Origin: CANKJK01 sp964400405
GTDB taxonomy: Bacteria; Acidobacteriota; Vicinamibacteria; Vicinamibacterales; UBA2999
Length of the DNA stretch: 17,064 bases
NCBI GenBank assembly: GCA_964400405.1
Contig: CAYNUO010000065.1
Coordinates: 1-17,064, forward strand
Direction: 5' to 3'
In this document: positions 1-8,239 of the stretch, one piece after another
How the letters are laid out: each line of letters opens with the position of its first letter
Position numbering within the stretch: the first letter of the stretch is position 1
Made by a program: the position numbers and the translations under genes
The notes under the pieces: model-generated
The model's input: the letters and a program-made list of their open reading frames with translations, nothing else
The model's database searches: none
What the model was told of the DNA's origin: nothing

Positions 1-1130
<1,130 letters not shown>

Positions 1131-1146
1131 TTCGTTCTCTCCTCTG

Positions 1147-2154
1147 CTACGACACATGACGGGCCACGCTCGCACGCGCGGCCCCCGAACTGACGTCCAT
1201 GCCCAGCGACTGCCGCGTGGCCACCGCCACGAACAACGCCGGGCCCTTCGCTGCCCGATCCACCGGCAGCGGCCCCACCCGCACGTCGCCGAATCCGGCG
1301 GCGTTCAACAGCTTGCCGACGTGCTTGCCCGAAAACCCCAGCCACACGTGGCCCATGCCCTGCCGATACTCCGCCCGGTCGTGCGGCAGCATGTCGACCA
1401 CCAGCACGCGGCCACCCGGCTTCACGACGCGCCCCACCTCGGCCAGCGCGCGCCCCGGATCCGGCACGTGATGCAGGACCAGCGAGAGCAGCGCGATGTC
1501 GAGCTCGGCGTCCGGCACCGGCAGGGCTTCGAGACTTCCCGACTTCACGCTGACGTTCCGCAACGAGCTGAGACGCTCGCGCGCCGCGGCCAGCATGTCC
1601 GGGGAACCGTCGACAGCCACGACGCGCTTCACCCAGGGCGCCAGCGCCGCCGCAACCTGCCCGGTCCCGCAGCCGAGGTCGCCGACGATGGCGTCCGGCG
1701 GCAGCAGCGGCAGCAGCGCGTAGAGATGAAAGACCGCACCAAACAGATCCTCGCGCACGCGGTCCCACTGCCCCGCGGCCGTGGCGAAAAACTCCTGCGA
1801 ACGCTCCCGGCGCCGGGCCAGCACTTCGCTGACGCGACGCGCATCGTGTCCGGCGGCGGCCAACGACCCCAGCTGCTCCCGCATGATGGGCCAGAGCCGG
1901 CGGGCTCCGGGATCCAGTGCATCGGCGGGCACGGAGTACAGGCGGCTCGTGCCTTCCTTCCGGGAGCTGAGCCAGCCGTCGTCCGCGAGCAGCTTCAGAT
2001 GCCGGCTGACGCTCGACTGCGGCATCTGCAGGACCTCGCAGAGCTCGGAGACCGTCAGCTCGTGCTCCTCGAGCAGGCGCACGACGCGGCAGCGCACGGG
2101 GTCGCCCAGCACGGACAGGTGGTCGAAGATGGGAGCGCGGGCGGCCGAGTGCAT
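1147..2154 (-). CDS. SahR-like regulator: ArsR HTH fused to SAM-dependent methyltransferase domain (copy 1)
   Basis: Probable transcriptional regulator of the SAM cycle, 335 residues. Residues about 8-85 form a winged helix-turn-helix of ArsR type (recognition helix QSSVSRHLKLL). Residues about 110-325 form a class I methyltransferase with motif I GDLGCGTG near 158, the acidic VAVDGS after it, LVLHHVPDPG, and VVKPGGRVLVVD. The ArsR metal motif ELCVCDL is not intact: only one cysteine remains (SELCEVL), which argues against metal sensing. Known: SahR regulators in Proteobacteria are ArsR-family, some carry a methyltransferase-like domain, and they respond to SAH. Here the gene lies 16 nt upstream of ahcY, so the same role is inferred. 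ATG at 2154 is preferred over an in-frame TTG at 2199, because the TTG lies within the putative -35 box and reading from it would translate the operator. It is paralogous to the gene at 13701. Whether the methyltransferase domain is catalytic or only a ligand sensor is not visible from sequence. Confidence 0.88.
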   Translation of the reverse strand: MHSAARAPIFDHLSVLGDPVRCRVVRLLEEHELTVSELCEVLQMPQSSVSRHLKLLADDGWLSSRKEGTSRLYSVPADALDPGARRLWPIMREQLGSLAAAGHDARRVSEVLARRRERSQEFFATAAGQWDRVREDLFGAVFHLYALLPLLPPDAIVGDLGCGTGQVAAALAPWVKRVVAVDGSPDMLAAARERLSSLRNVSVKSGSLEALPVPDAELDIALLSLVLHHVPDPGRALAEVGRVVKPGGRVLVVDMLPHDRAEYRQGMGHVWLGFSGKHVGKLLNAAGFGDVRVGPLPVDRAAKGPALFVAVATRQSLGMDVSSGAARASVARHVS

Positions 2155-2168
2155 CCGTAAATCCGGAT
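2153..2168. promoter_or_regulatory. Putative SahR-type operator overlapping the start of the first regulator
   Basis: The 16-bp core is ATCCGTAAATCCGGAT. The perfect dyad CATCCG/CGGATG spans 2152-2169 with a 6-bp spacer. It covers the regulator's start codon (2154) and lies just downstream of the likely -10, a position suited to autorepression. It matches the site at 13683-13698 at 11 of 16 bases, and two differing base pairs in the arms change symmetrically. Confidence 0.62.
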
Positions 2169-2171
2169 GAA

Positions 2172-2199
2172 GTGTTACATGACCGCCCTCGTTCGTCAA
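2172..2199 (-). promoter_or_regulatory. Putative promoter for the sahR-like/ahcY operon
   Basis: On the minus strand, TTGACG (2199-2194) is followed after 16 bp by TAACAC (2177-2172), a good -35 with a moderate -10. Predicted transcription would begin inside the operator dyad at 2152-2169, giving a very short leader before ATG 2154. The -35 overlaps the stop codon of the upstream tetR gene. Confidence 0.45.
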
Positions 2200-2882
2200 T
2201 GCCGAGGGGGTTTAGGGGGGGCGGTGCCGAAGACGCCGCCGGCGAAGAGCGCGGTCACGGCCTCGAGCAGCGCCCGGCGCTCCGCCCGGCCCTCCCCGCG
2301 ACTCCGGAAGCGGCCGCTCAACCACAGCGCGGCAAGCCCGTGCACGAGCGACCACGCCGCGACGCCGACCAGCCGGGGGTCGCCGCGCAGTTCCCCGTCC
2401 GTCTCGGCGGCGGCAAGGATGTCCTGCAGCCGGCGGAACGACCCGGAAAGTGCTTCCGTGTAGGCGGCGTCATCCGTCTGCAACTGGCCCGAGAACATGA
2501 TCGTGAACAGCTCCGGGTTGTCGATCGCGAACTGCACGTAGGCCACGCCGGTCGCCTGGAGGGCGGCGCGGTTGGTCGCCGCGCCGGCCGCCGCGGCGTC
2601 GATGACCTCGGTCAGCTTGCGGAAGCCGACCACGGCACACGCGGTCAGGAGCCCGGACTTGCTGCCGAAGTGATGGGCCGGTGCAGCGTGCGACACGCGG
2701 GCCCGGCGGGCCACCTCGCGGATCGACACGGCATCCACGCCGTCCTGCTTCACGATCGAGAGCGTCTCGTCGATCAGCGCGGCCGGCAGATCACCGTGGT
2801 GGTAGGCGCGACGAGGCGGTCGCCGGCCGCCGCGGCGGGCGCGGGGCGCGGGTTCTGGCGACGGGCCGGTCAATCTTGACAT
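2196..2882 (-). CDS. TetR/AcrR family transcriptional regulator with WHG-type C-terminal domain
   Basis: DNA-binding repressor, 228 residues. After an Arg/Pro-rich N-terminal extension (about residues 1-25) comes a TetR helix-turn-helix at about 30-78: YHHGDL, then VSIREVARRARVSHAAPAHH and FGSKSGLL. The C-terminal ligand domain holds FTIMFSG and WSLVHGLAALWLSGRF, which resembles the WHG subfamily (TetR_C_33). The effector is unknown. The gene is divergent from the double-HTH gene at 2964; a GTCTAG/CTAGAC dyad in the 81-bp gap is the obvious candidate operator. It ends 41 nt before the start of the sahR-like gene on the same strand, but that gene appears to have its own promoter, so no functional link is claimed. 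The start at 2882 has no clear ribosome site, and the Arg-rich extension may be partly spurious. The family call is secure. Confidence 0.9.
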   Translation of the reverse strand: MSRLTGPSPEPAPRARRGGRRPPRRAYHHGDLPAALIDETLSIVKQDGVDAVSIREVARRARVSHAAPAHHFGSKSGLLTACAVVGFRKLTEVIDAAAAGAATNRAALQATGVAYVQFAIDNPELFTIMFSGQLQTDDAAYTEALSGSFRRLQDILAAAETDGELRGDPRLVGVAAWSLVHGLAALWLSGRFRSRGEGRAERRALLEAVTALFAGGVFGTAPPKPPRH

Positions 2883-2905
2883 TGTCTAGATTCGCCCCCT
2901 AGACT
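2876..2905 (+). promoter_or_regulatory. Putative promoter with TetR-type operator dyad between -35 and -10
   Basis: TTGACA (2876-2881), an 18-bp spacer and TAGACT (2900-2905) form a strong-looking plus-strand promoter for the gene at 2964. The inverted repeat GTCTAG (2884-2889) / CTAGAC (2899-2904), with 9 bp between arms, fills the spacer and overlaps the -10. A bound repressor would block the promoter directly. The dyad also abuts the tetR start codon (2882), so it could serve autoregulation as well. Confidence 0.55.
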
Positions 2906-2963
2906 GAGCCACGCCCTGGGGCTGCCTCATCCTGCGCTCCATTTTGCCCCAGGGACCACCAGT

Positions 2964-3710
2964 ATGCGACGCCAGACTCGCCCCACCGCACGCACCGCCG
3001 CCGTGGAGAGCCGGAGTGTCCACGTCAGCCGTTCCCTCGCCGAGGCCAGGCTGAACCAGGGCATCTCGATGGCCGCCCTGGCGCGCGTACTCGGGTGCTC
3101 CGTCCTGCAGCTGGAGCGGATGGAGACGGGCCGCGCGTCGCTCTCGGCTGCGGCGCTGGTCGAGTGGGTGCTCGCGCTGAACCTGGATCTGGTTGTCCAG
3201 CCCCGGAAGGGCTGGCCGGGCAGCGACGCCCTCATGCCGGACTCGGCCGACGCCCGCCTGCTGGACGCCTACCGGACCGCTGATACGCGCACCCGTGACG
3301 CCGTGGCGGTAATGCTCGGGCTTGACCGGCCCGCCGCGCCGCCGGTGCGCCTGACGCGCGCGGGCCGTCCACCGGGGCCATCACGCACCAGGACGTCGCT
3401 CGCACTCACGCTCGCGCAGATCGACCAGCTCCGGCAGTCACCCGTGCCGTTCACGGGCAACCGTGTCATCACGGCATTGAAGCTGGCGGACGGCACGATC
3501 ACGCAGCTCGCCCACCAGGCACGCCTCCGCTACTCACGGGTCACCCGAATCGTCAACGGGAAGGCGCGGCCGGTGCCGGCCAGCTACGCGGCCGAGATCG
3601 CCACGTGTTTCGGTTGCGTGGTGCACGACCTCTTCCCGCCGGCGACGCTGCTGCAGGCGGCGTCCGACGCCGGCGCCGGGATCGAGTCGGAAGCGTTCGC
3701 GGCCGTCTGA
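2964..3710 (+). CDS. Protein with two Cro/C1-like helix-turn-helix domains, function unknown
   Basis: 248 residues, not recognised as a named family. Residues about 24-76 read as an XRE-type HTH (SLAEARLNQGISMAALARVL, then QLERMETGRASLS). A basic, proline-rich linker with an RLTRAGRPPGPSRTRT-like stretch follows. Residues about 171-226 form a second HTH-like unit (ALKLADGTITQLAHQARL, SRVTRIVNGKARPVP, ending CFGCVVHDLFPP, which resembles the XRE ending seen before 'DLF'). No signal peptide, membrane segment or catalytic motif is apparent. ATG at 2964 has AGGGA about 7 nt upstream, which supports the start. It is divergent from the tetR gene and probably under its control through the dyad at 2884-2904. 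The tandem DNA-binding arrangement suggests a regulator that binds two half-sites as a monomer or bridges sites; this is inference. Confidence 0.8.
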   Translation: MRRQTRPTARTAAVESRSVHVSRSLAEARLNQGISMAALARVLGCSVLQLERMETGRASLSAAALVEWVLALNLDLVVQPRKGWPGSDALMPDSADARLLDAYRTADTRTRDAVAVMLGLDRPAAPPVRLTRAGRPPGPSRTRTSLALTLAQIDQLRQSPVPFTGNRVITALKLADGTITQLAHQARLRYSRVTRIVNGKARPVPASYAAEIATCFGCVVHDLFPPATLLQAASDAGAGIESEAFAAV

Positions 3711-3712
3711 CT

Positions 3713-3733
3713 CCGCCGTCCGGCGGCGCCGCC
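3713..3733. terminator. Weak GC hairpin in the convergent gap
   Basis: CCGCC (3713-3717) pairs with GGCGG (3722-3726) around a 4-nt loop. An alternative self-complementary GGCGGCGCCGCC lies at 3722-3733. It sits between convergent stop codons (3710 and 3747), where a bidirectional terminator is expected, but there is no T-tract on either side. Confidence 0.3.
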
Positions 3734-3746
3734 CGCTTCGCGCCGG

Positions 3747-5588
3747 TTATGCCAGTTCCGCTTCGAGCTGCGAGACGAGCGCGTCGAGCTCGCGCGAGAC
3801 GGCCCGCACCGTGTCGGGCTGCGTGAGGTCGACGCCGGCCCGCTGCAGCAGCGCAATCGGATAGTCACTGCCGCCGGCCTCGAGGAGCGACAGGTAGCGC
3901 CCCACCACATCGGCGCGCAACCGGCTGTCCGTCGACCGCAGGTCCTGCATGAGCCGCGCGGTGGACGCAAAGCAGGTCGAATACTGGTAGACGTAGTACG
4001 GCGTGCTGAAGAAGTGCGGAATGCGCGACCACGTCACCTTGGAGAGGTCCTCTTCGTCTATCGCCGGGCCGTAGTACTCCCGCAGCAGGCCGGCGTAGAT
4101 GCCGTTGAGCACGTCGGCCGTGACCGGCTGGTCCTGCTCGACGAGCCTGTGGGCCTGCAGCTCGAAGTCGGCGAAGAGCACCTGCGTGAAGAACGTGCCG
4201 GCAATGCTGTCGATGGCGTGCTGCAACAGCACGATCCGTTCCTCGCGTGACGCCGCCCGGCCGAGCATGAAGTCGAGGAACAGCGCCTCGTTCAGCGTCG
4301 ACGGCACCTCCGCCACGAAGATCTCGTACGCGGCGTAGCGGAATGGCTGCGTGCGATGCGCCAGCACCGTGTGCATCGAATGGCCCATCTCGTGAGCCAG
4401 CGTGAACACGGCGTCCAGCGTCTCGTTGTAGTTCAGCAGCATGTAGGGATGCGAACCGTAGACCGGGGCCGAGTAGGCACCGCTGCGCTTCCCCGCGTTC
4501 TCGAACACGTCGATCCAGCGGCCCGTGAACGCCTCGCGGACCATCGCCTGATAGTCACGGCCCAGCGGCGCGGTGGAGGCCACCACCCACTCCTGCACGT
4601 CGTCGTAGGGATACCGCGCATCGTGTTCGACCAGCGGCACGGCCGTGTCGAACAGCTTGTACTCGGCCAGGCCGAGCGCCCGTTTCCGCAACTGGTGATA
4701 ACGCCGGAGCGGCGCCGTGCCGGCTTTTGCTTCGTCGATGAGCGTCGTGACGACGGACACCGGAATGTTGTTGCCGTGCAGCGCCGCGTCGAGCGTCGAG
4801 GCGTATCCGCGCGACCGGGCGTGGAACCAGTCCCGCTGGAGCACGCCGTTGTAGAGCGCCGCGAACGTGTTCGAGGACTCCGCGAACATCCCGTGAAACG
4901 CGCGATAGGCCGCGGCCCGGTCCGGCTGGTGCCGGTTCGTCTCGAGCAGCGCCCGGTAGCGCCCGTAGCTGAGCGTCACCTGCTCACCCGAGGCGAGCGT
5001 CAGCGTGGGGAACGTCGCGTCGGCGGTCGTCAGCGCGGCGTAGGCCTCGTGCGGCGTGCTGGAGAACCGGCCGGAGAACGACAGCAGGCGCTCGCCCTGC
5101 TGGTCGAGTACGTGCTCCTGGGAGTGGAACAGGCTTTCGATGGCGAAGCGGTAGAGCGCCAGTCCCGGGTGGGTGTCCAGCCAGACGCGGACGGTCGCCT
5201 GCGGTATCGCGAGCAGCTCCGGGCTGAACCACGAACTGGCCTGCGCGTGGCGCGCGAACAGGATCTGGACCTGCTGACGCCTGGCGGCCACCGCGTTGTC
5301 CCGCTGGTCCTCGTCGTGATGCAGCGAGGCGAAGTACCAGACCTTGTACATCAGGGCCTCGACTTCGTCCTGCGCGGCCAGCGCCGCGAGGAGCGCCGCC
5401 GGCCCGTCGGCGAGCGTGCCCTGAAAGCCGGCCAGCCGATCGATGCCGCGCTCGAGCGAGCCGTACGCCGAGGTCCACTCGTCCCAGCTCTCGCAGATAT
5501 CCGTCAGGTTCCAGGTGTATTGGCCGGGCACGGCCGCCCGCTCCGGCAGGTCGCCGGCCGCCGGCCGGTAGGCCACAACGTCAGACAT
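3747..5588 (-). CDS. pepF: M3 family oligoendopeptidase F
   Basis: Cytoplasmic zinc metallopeptidase that cleaves short peptides, 613 residues, matching the roughly 600-residue PepF length. The zinc site is HEMGH at 399-403, with catalytic E400. The third ligand is probably E427 in FVAEVPSTLNE. The C-terminal substrate-binding loop YYVYQYSTCFAST is typical of PepF. The N-terminal half is the helical domain (YTWNLTDICESWDEW, FSGRFSSTPHEAY, LLETNRHQPDRAAAYRA). No signal peptide is seen. GGGAG lies 6 nt before ATG 5588. A perfect CGCGG/CCGCG hairpin with a 4-nt loop (5599-5612) occupies the short gap after the thioesterase gene and touches this ribosome site, so it could influence translation or mRNA processing. 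It is in an apparent operon with the thioesterase gene 25 nt upstream; the reason for that pairing is not evident. Confidence 0.95.
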   Translation of the reverse strand: MSDVVAYRPAAGDLPERAAVPGQYTWNLTDICESWDEWTSAYGSLERGIDRLAGFQGTLADGPAALLAALAAQDEVEALMYKVWYFASLHHDEDQRDNAVAARRQQVQILFARHAQASSWFSPELLAIPQATVRVWLDTHPGLALYRFAIESLFHSQEHVLDQQGERLLSFSGRFSSTPHEAYAALTTADATFPTLTLASGEQVTLSYGRYRALLETNRHQPDRAAAYRAFHGMFAESSNTFAALYNGVLQRDWFHARSRGYASTLDAALHGNNIPVSVVTTLIDEAKAGTAPLRRYHQLRKRALGLAEYKLFDTAVPLVEHDARYPYDDVQEWVVASTAPLGRDYQAMVREAFTGRWIDVFENAGKRSGAYSAPVYGSHPYMLLNYNETLDAVFTLAHEMGHSMHTVLAHRTQPFRYAAYEIFVAEVPSTLNEALFLDFMLGRAASREERIVLLQHAIDSIAGTFFTQVLFADFELQAHRLVEQDQPVTADVLNGIYAGLLREYYGPAIDEEDLSKVTWSRIPHFFSTPYYVYQYSTCFASTARLMQDLRSTDSRLRADVVGRYLSLLEAGGSDYPIALLQRAGVDLTQPDTVRAVSRELDALVSQLEAELA

Positions 5589-5613
5589 GTACGACTCCCG
5601 CGGTCTTCCGCGA

Positions 5614-6003
5614 CTAGGCCTTCAACGGCTCGGGCAGCACCGGCACAGGCCGCCCGGCATCGTCGGTCGCCACCAGGACGACCTCGGCTTCCGTGACGAG
5701 GACCCGATCCCCCGTGCCGAATGACCAGCGCTCCGCCTCCACGACGACGCGGACCGTGACGGACGTGCGTCCGATTCGCAACGTTTCGGTGAAGAAGTTG
5801 ACGAGATCGCCGACGAAGACCGGCTGGTGAAAATCGACCTCCCGCATCGCCTTGGTGACGTAGCGATGCGGCGCCGCCTTGCGCGCCTCCACGGCCGAGG
5901 CCACGTCGATGTGCGAGAGGATCACGCCCCCGAAGATCGTGCCCATCGGGTTCGTGTCCTTCGGCATCAGCAGCACCTTGATGGCGGGCACGCGTTCGGA
6001 CAT
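5614..6003 (-). CDS. Acyl-CoA thioesterase, YciA-like hot-dog fold
   Basis: Small cytosolic thioesterase, 129 residues, hydrolysing acyl-CoA to free acid and CoA. It shows the single hot-dog domain of the YciA/BACH group: MPKDTNPMGTIFGGVILSHID (N18, G25-G26, D33 as the likely catalytic/structural set), then VDFHQPVFVGDLV, a beta-sheet core (TSVTVRVVVEAE), and a VTEAEVVLVATD strand. Length matches the family (about 130). The start at 6003 has no visible ribosome site. The DNA just upstream has a TATGCT hexamer 6 nt before the ATG and an 8-bp dyad, so the message may be leaderless. It lies 25 nt upstream of pepF and diverges from speA. The chain-length preference cannot be read from sequence. 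Confidence 0.9.
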   Translation of the reverse strand: MSERVPAIKVLLMPKDTNPMGTIFGGVILSHIDVASAVEARKAAPHRYVTKAMREVDFHQPVFVGDLVNFFTETLRIGRTSVTVRVVVEAERWSFGTGDRVLVTEAEVVLVATDDAGRPVPVLPEPLKA

Positions 6004-6004
6004 G

Positions 6005-6040
6005 CGTACAGCATACGGCGACGGCGCCCGGGGCTGTACG
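6005..6040. repeat. Inverted repeat in the divergent thioesterase/speA promoter region
   Basis: CGTACAGC (6005-6012) and GCTGTACG (6033-6040) are perfect 8-bp complements separated by 20 bp. T5 follows on the plus strand (6041-6045). On the minus strand the arms overlap a possible -35 (TACAGC) and -10 (TATGCT, 17 bp apart) and end next to ATG 6003. It could be a regulator-binding site for the thioesterase operon or, read on the plus strand, a terminator-like hairpin. Confidence 0.45.
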
Positions 6041-6082
6041 TTTTTACGCGGCAGGACGTCCGATCGCGCCGCGGTTTGCGTC

Positions 6083-6088
6083 TATGAT
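6083..6088 (+). promoter_or_regulatory. Possible -10 element for speA
   Basis: TATGAT stands out in GC-rich DNA and lies 9 nt before ATG 6098. No convincing -35 is found at the usual spacing. If it is used, the speA transcript has almost no leader. Confidence 0.3.
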
Positions 6089-6097
6089 CGGAACGCG

Positions 6098-8056
6098 ATG
6101 AGCCCAGTCACCAGCCCCGGTCGTCCGAAGCCCGCCAACGGCACGCTGCCGCCCAGCACCTCCACCAACGCGTGGACCGTTCACGACGCCAGCGAGCTCT
6201 ACGAGGTCTCCCGCTGGGGCAACGGCTACTTCTCCATCAACGAGGCGGGCCACGTGCAGGCCCACCCGACGAAGGACCCGTCCGCGGCGATCGACGTCAA
6301 GGAGCTCGTCGACCGGCTCCAGCTGCGCGGCATCAGCCTGCCGGTGCTCATCCGCTTCACGGACGTCCTGAAGCACCGACTCGGCGACATCTTCAACGCG
6401 TTCCAGAACGCGATCGCCCAGAACAACTACAAGGGCAAGTACTCCTGCGTCTATCCGATCAAGGTCAACCAGCAGCGGCAGGTCGTCGAGGAGGTGCTGA
6501 ACTTCGGGAAGCCCTACGGCTTCGGCCTCGAAGCAGGCTCCAAGCCCGAACTCCTGGCCGTCGTCGCGCTGGCCGACAACGACACGCCCATCATCTGCAA
6601 CGGGTTCAAGGACGCCGAGTTCATCGAGACGGCGATGCTGGCGCAGAAGATCGGCCGGAACATCATCCCGGTCGTCGAGAAGTACACCGAGCTCGGCCTC
6701 ATCCTCGAGTACGCGGAGAAGATCGGCGTGCGTCCGAAGATCGGCATGCGCGTCAAGCTGGCCACGCGCGGCAGCGGCCGGTGGCAGTCCTCCGGCGGCT
6801 TCCGGTCCAAGTTCGGCCTCACCGTGACGGAGATCGTCCGCGGCCTCGACGAGCTCAAGGCCCGCGGCATGGAAGACTGCCTCAAGCTCCTCCACTTCCA
6901 CCTGGGCAGCCAGATCACGAACATCCGGATCGTCAAGGGCGCGCTGGACGAGGCGGCGCGCGTGTACACGGAGCTGGCCAAGATGGGCGCCGGCCTCGAG
7001 TTCATCGACGTCGGCGGCGGTCTCGGCGTCGACTACGACGGATCGCAGACCAACTTCGAATCGAGCATGAACTACACGCTCGAGGAGTACGCCAACGACA
7101 TCGTCTACCACCTGCAGACGGTGTGCGACGAGGTCGGCGTGCCCCACCCGACGATCATCTCGGAGAGCGGCCGGGCCGTCGTGGCCTATCACTCCATGCT
7201 GGTGTTCAACGTCGTGGGTGTCTCCGGCTTCGGCGCCGAGAGCATCCCGACCACGCCGACGTCGGAGATGGAGCAGCCGCTCGTCGATCTGATCGAGACC
7301 TACAACGCCGTGACCGCGCGCAACGCCCTCGAGGCGTACCACGACGCGCAGCAGGCGCTCGAGAGCGCACTGGGGCTCTTCAGCGGCGGCTATCTGCCGC
7401 TGGAACAGCGGTGCATGGCGGAGAACCTCTTCTGGGCCATCAGCACCAAGCTTCAGAAGATCGTCCAGACGATGGAGGAAGTTCCCGAGGATCTGCAGAA
7501 CCTCGACGAACAGCTCTCCGACACCTACTTCTGCAACTTCTCGCTCTTCCAGTCGATCCCGGACAGCTGGGCCATCAAGCAGCTCTTCCCCGTGATGCCG
7601 ATCCACCGGCTCGCCGAGAAGCCGACGAACCACGCCGTCCTCGGCGACATCACGTGCGATTCCGACGGCAAGCTCGAGCGCTTCGTCGACCGGCGCGACG
7701 TCAAGAAGACGCTCCCGCTCCACGCACCCGGCGATGACCCGTACTACCTCGGCGTCTTCCTGGTCGGCGCGTACCAGGAGATCCTCGGCGACCTCCACAA
7801 TCTGTTCGGCGATACGCACGCCGTACATGTGAGCCTGGACGACCAGGGCGGCGCACGTCTGGACGCTCTCGTCAAGGGCGACACGGTGCGTGAAGTGCTG
7901 GACTACGTGGAGTTCGACCCGGAGATGCTGCTGGGCAAGCTCCGCACGGACGTGGAATCAGCCGTGCGCGCAGGGCTCATCGACTACGAGGGCGCGGGGC
8001 AGCTGCTCCGCTTCTACGAAGACGGCCTGCACGGCTATACCTACCTCGAAGGCTGA
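6098..8056 (+). CDS. speA: Biosynthetic arginine decarboxylase
   Basis: PLP-dependent decarboxylation of arginine to agmatine, the first step of the agmatine route to putrescine; 652 residues, close to the usual 630-660. Seen: N-terminal WTVHDASELYEVSRWGNGYF; PLP lysine K122 in YPIKVNQQRQVV; FHLGSQITNI and VGGGLGVDYDG of the alanine-racemase-like barrel; ISESGRAVVAYHS (PLP phosphate loop); the SpeA-specific helical insert (YNAVTARNALEAYHDAQQAL); and the C-terminal catalytic C520 in DITCDSDGK. The open frame extends upstream to 5879, but that part runs over the divergent thioesterase gene, so ATG 6098 is chosen because the protein is conserved in length from there. A GGAA about 5 nt upstream is a weak ribosome site. 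It appears to be transcribed alone. No ornithine-specific features are seen; the SpeA call is secure. Confidence 0.97.
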   Translation: MSPVTSPGRPKPANGTLPPSTSTNAWTVHDASELYEVSRWGNGYFSINEAGHVQAHPTKDPSAAIDVKELVDRLQLRGISLPVLIRFTDVLKHRLGDIFNAFQNAIAQNNYKGKYSCVYPIKVNQQRQVVEEVLNFGKPYGFGLEAGSKPELLAVVALADNDTPIICNGFKDAEFIETAMLAQKIGRNIIPVVEKYTELGLILEYAEKIGVRPKIGMRVKLATRGSGRWQSSGGFRSKFGLTVTEIVRGLDELKARGMEDCLKLLHFHLGSQITNIRIVKGALDEAARVYTELAKMGAGLEFIDVGGGLGVDYDGSQTNFESSMNYTLEEYANDIVYHLQTVCDEVGVPHPTIISESGRAVVAYHSMLVFNVVGVSGFGAESIPTTPTSEMEQPLVDLIETYNAVTARNALEAYHDAQQALESALGLFSGGYLPLEQRCMAENLFWAISTKLQKIVQTMEEVPEDLQNLDEQLSDTYFCNFSLFQSIPDSWAIKQLFPVMPIHRLAEKPTNHAVLGDITCDSDGKLERFVDRRDVKKTLPLHAPGDDPYYLGVFLVGAYQEILGDLHNLFGDTHAVHVSLDDQGGARLDALVKGDTVREVLDYVEFDPEMLLGKLRTDVESAVRAGLIDYEGAGQLLRFYEDGLHGYTYLEG

Positions 8057-8064
8057 GCGCGTCA

Positions 8065-8206
8065 GCGCGGTTCTGGCGAGCCGCACGCGGTATTCCGCCG
8101 CCACTGCTGGCTCCGTGCGCGCCTGTGAACGGCACCTGGCTCGTGTACAAGCCAAGTCGCCTGCAGGTGTCGACGGAACACCGCGCACGGCTCGCCAGAA
8201 CCGCGC
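8065..8206 (-). repeat. 142-nt element with 32-nt inverted arms (structured RNA, terminator or MITE-like)
   Basis: The left arm (8065-8096) and right arm (8175-8206) are complementary over 32 positions with three mismatches. The outer 19 bp (8065-8083 with 8188-8206, containing GGTTCTGGCGAGCCG) are perfect. All three mismatches are A-C in plus-sense RNA but G-U in minus-sense RNA. Pairing continues imperfectly inward. An internal minus-strand hairpin (ACTTGGCT with AGCCAGGT, one G-U) lies near 8134-8157. It fills the gap between the convergent speA and DUF349 genes. No coding frame or target-site duplication was recognised. Confidence 0.6.
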
Positions 8207-8239
8207 GAGCACGGCCTGGGGTATCCCGCGAGAGCCCTC

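Noticed and set aside
2154..2199. Upstream TTG start for the first sahR-like gene, adding 15 residues
   Set aside because: The TTG is part of the TTGACG -35 box and the extra codons run through the -10 and the operator. The paralogue also begins directly at the HTH.
2205..2220. G-rich run GAGGGGGTTTAGGGGGG as a possible G-quadruplex or telomere-like tract
   Set aside because: Only two long G-runs are present, and they encode the Pro/Lys tail of the TetR protein. There is no four-tract arrangement with three tetrads.
2848..2866. GGTTCTGGCGA in the tetR 5' region matches the arm of the 8065-8206 element
   Set aside because: The match is only about 11 bp, lacks the inverted partner, and lies within Arg-rich coding sequence, so it is probably coincidence.
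1147..2882. tetR, sahR-like and ahcY genes as one three-gene operon
   Set aside because: All are on the minus strand with a 41-nt gap, but a separate promoter and operator lie at the tetR/sahR junction. Some read-through cannot be excluded.
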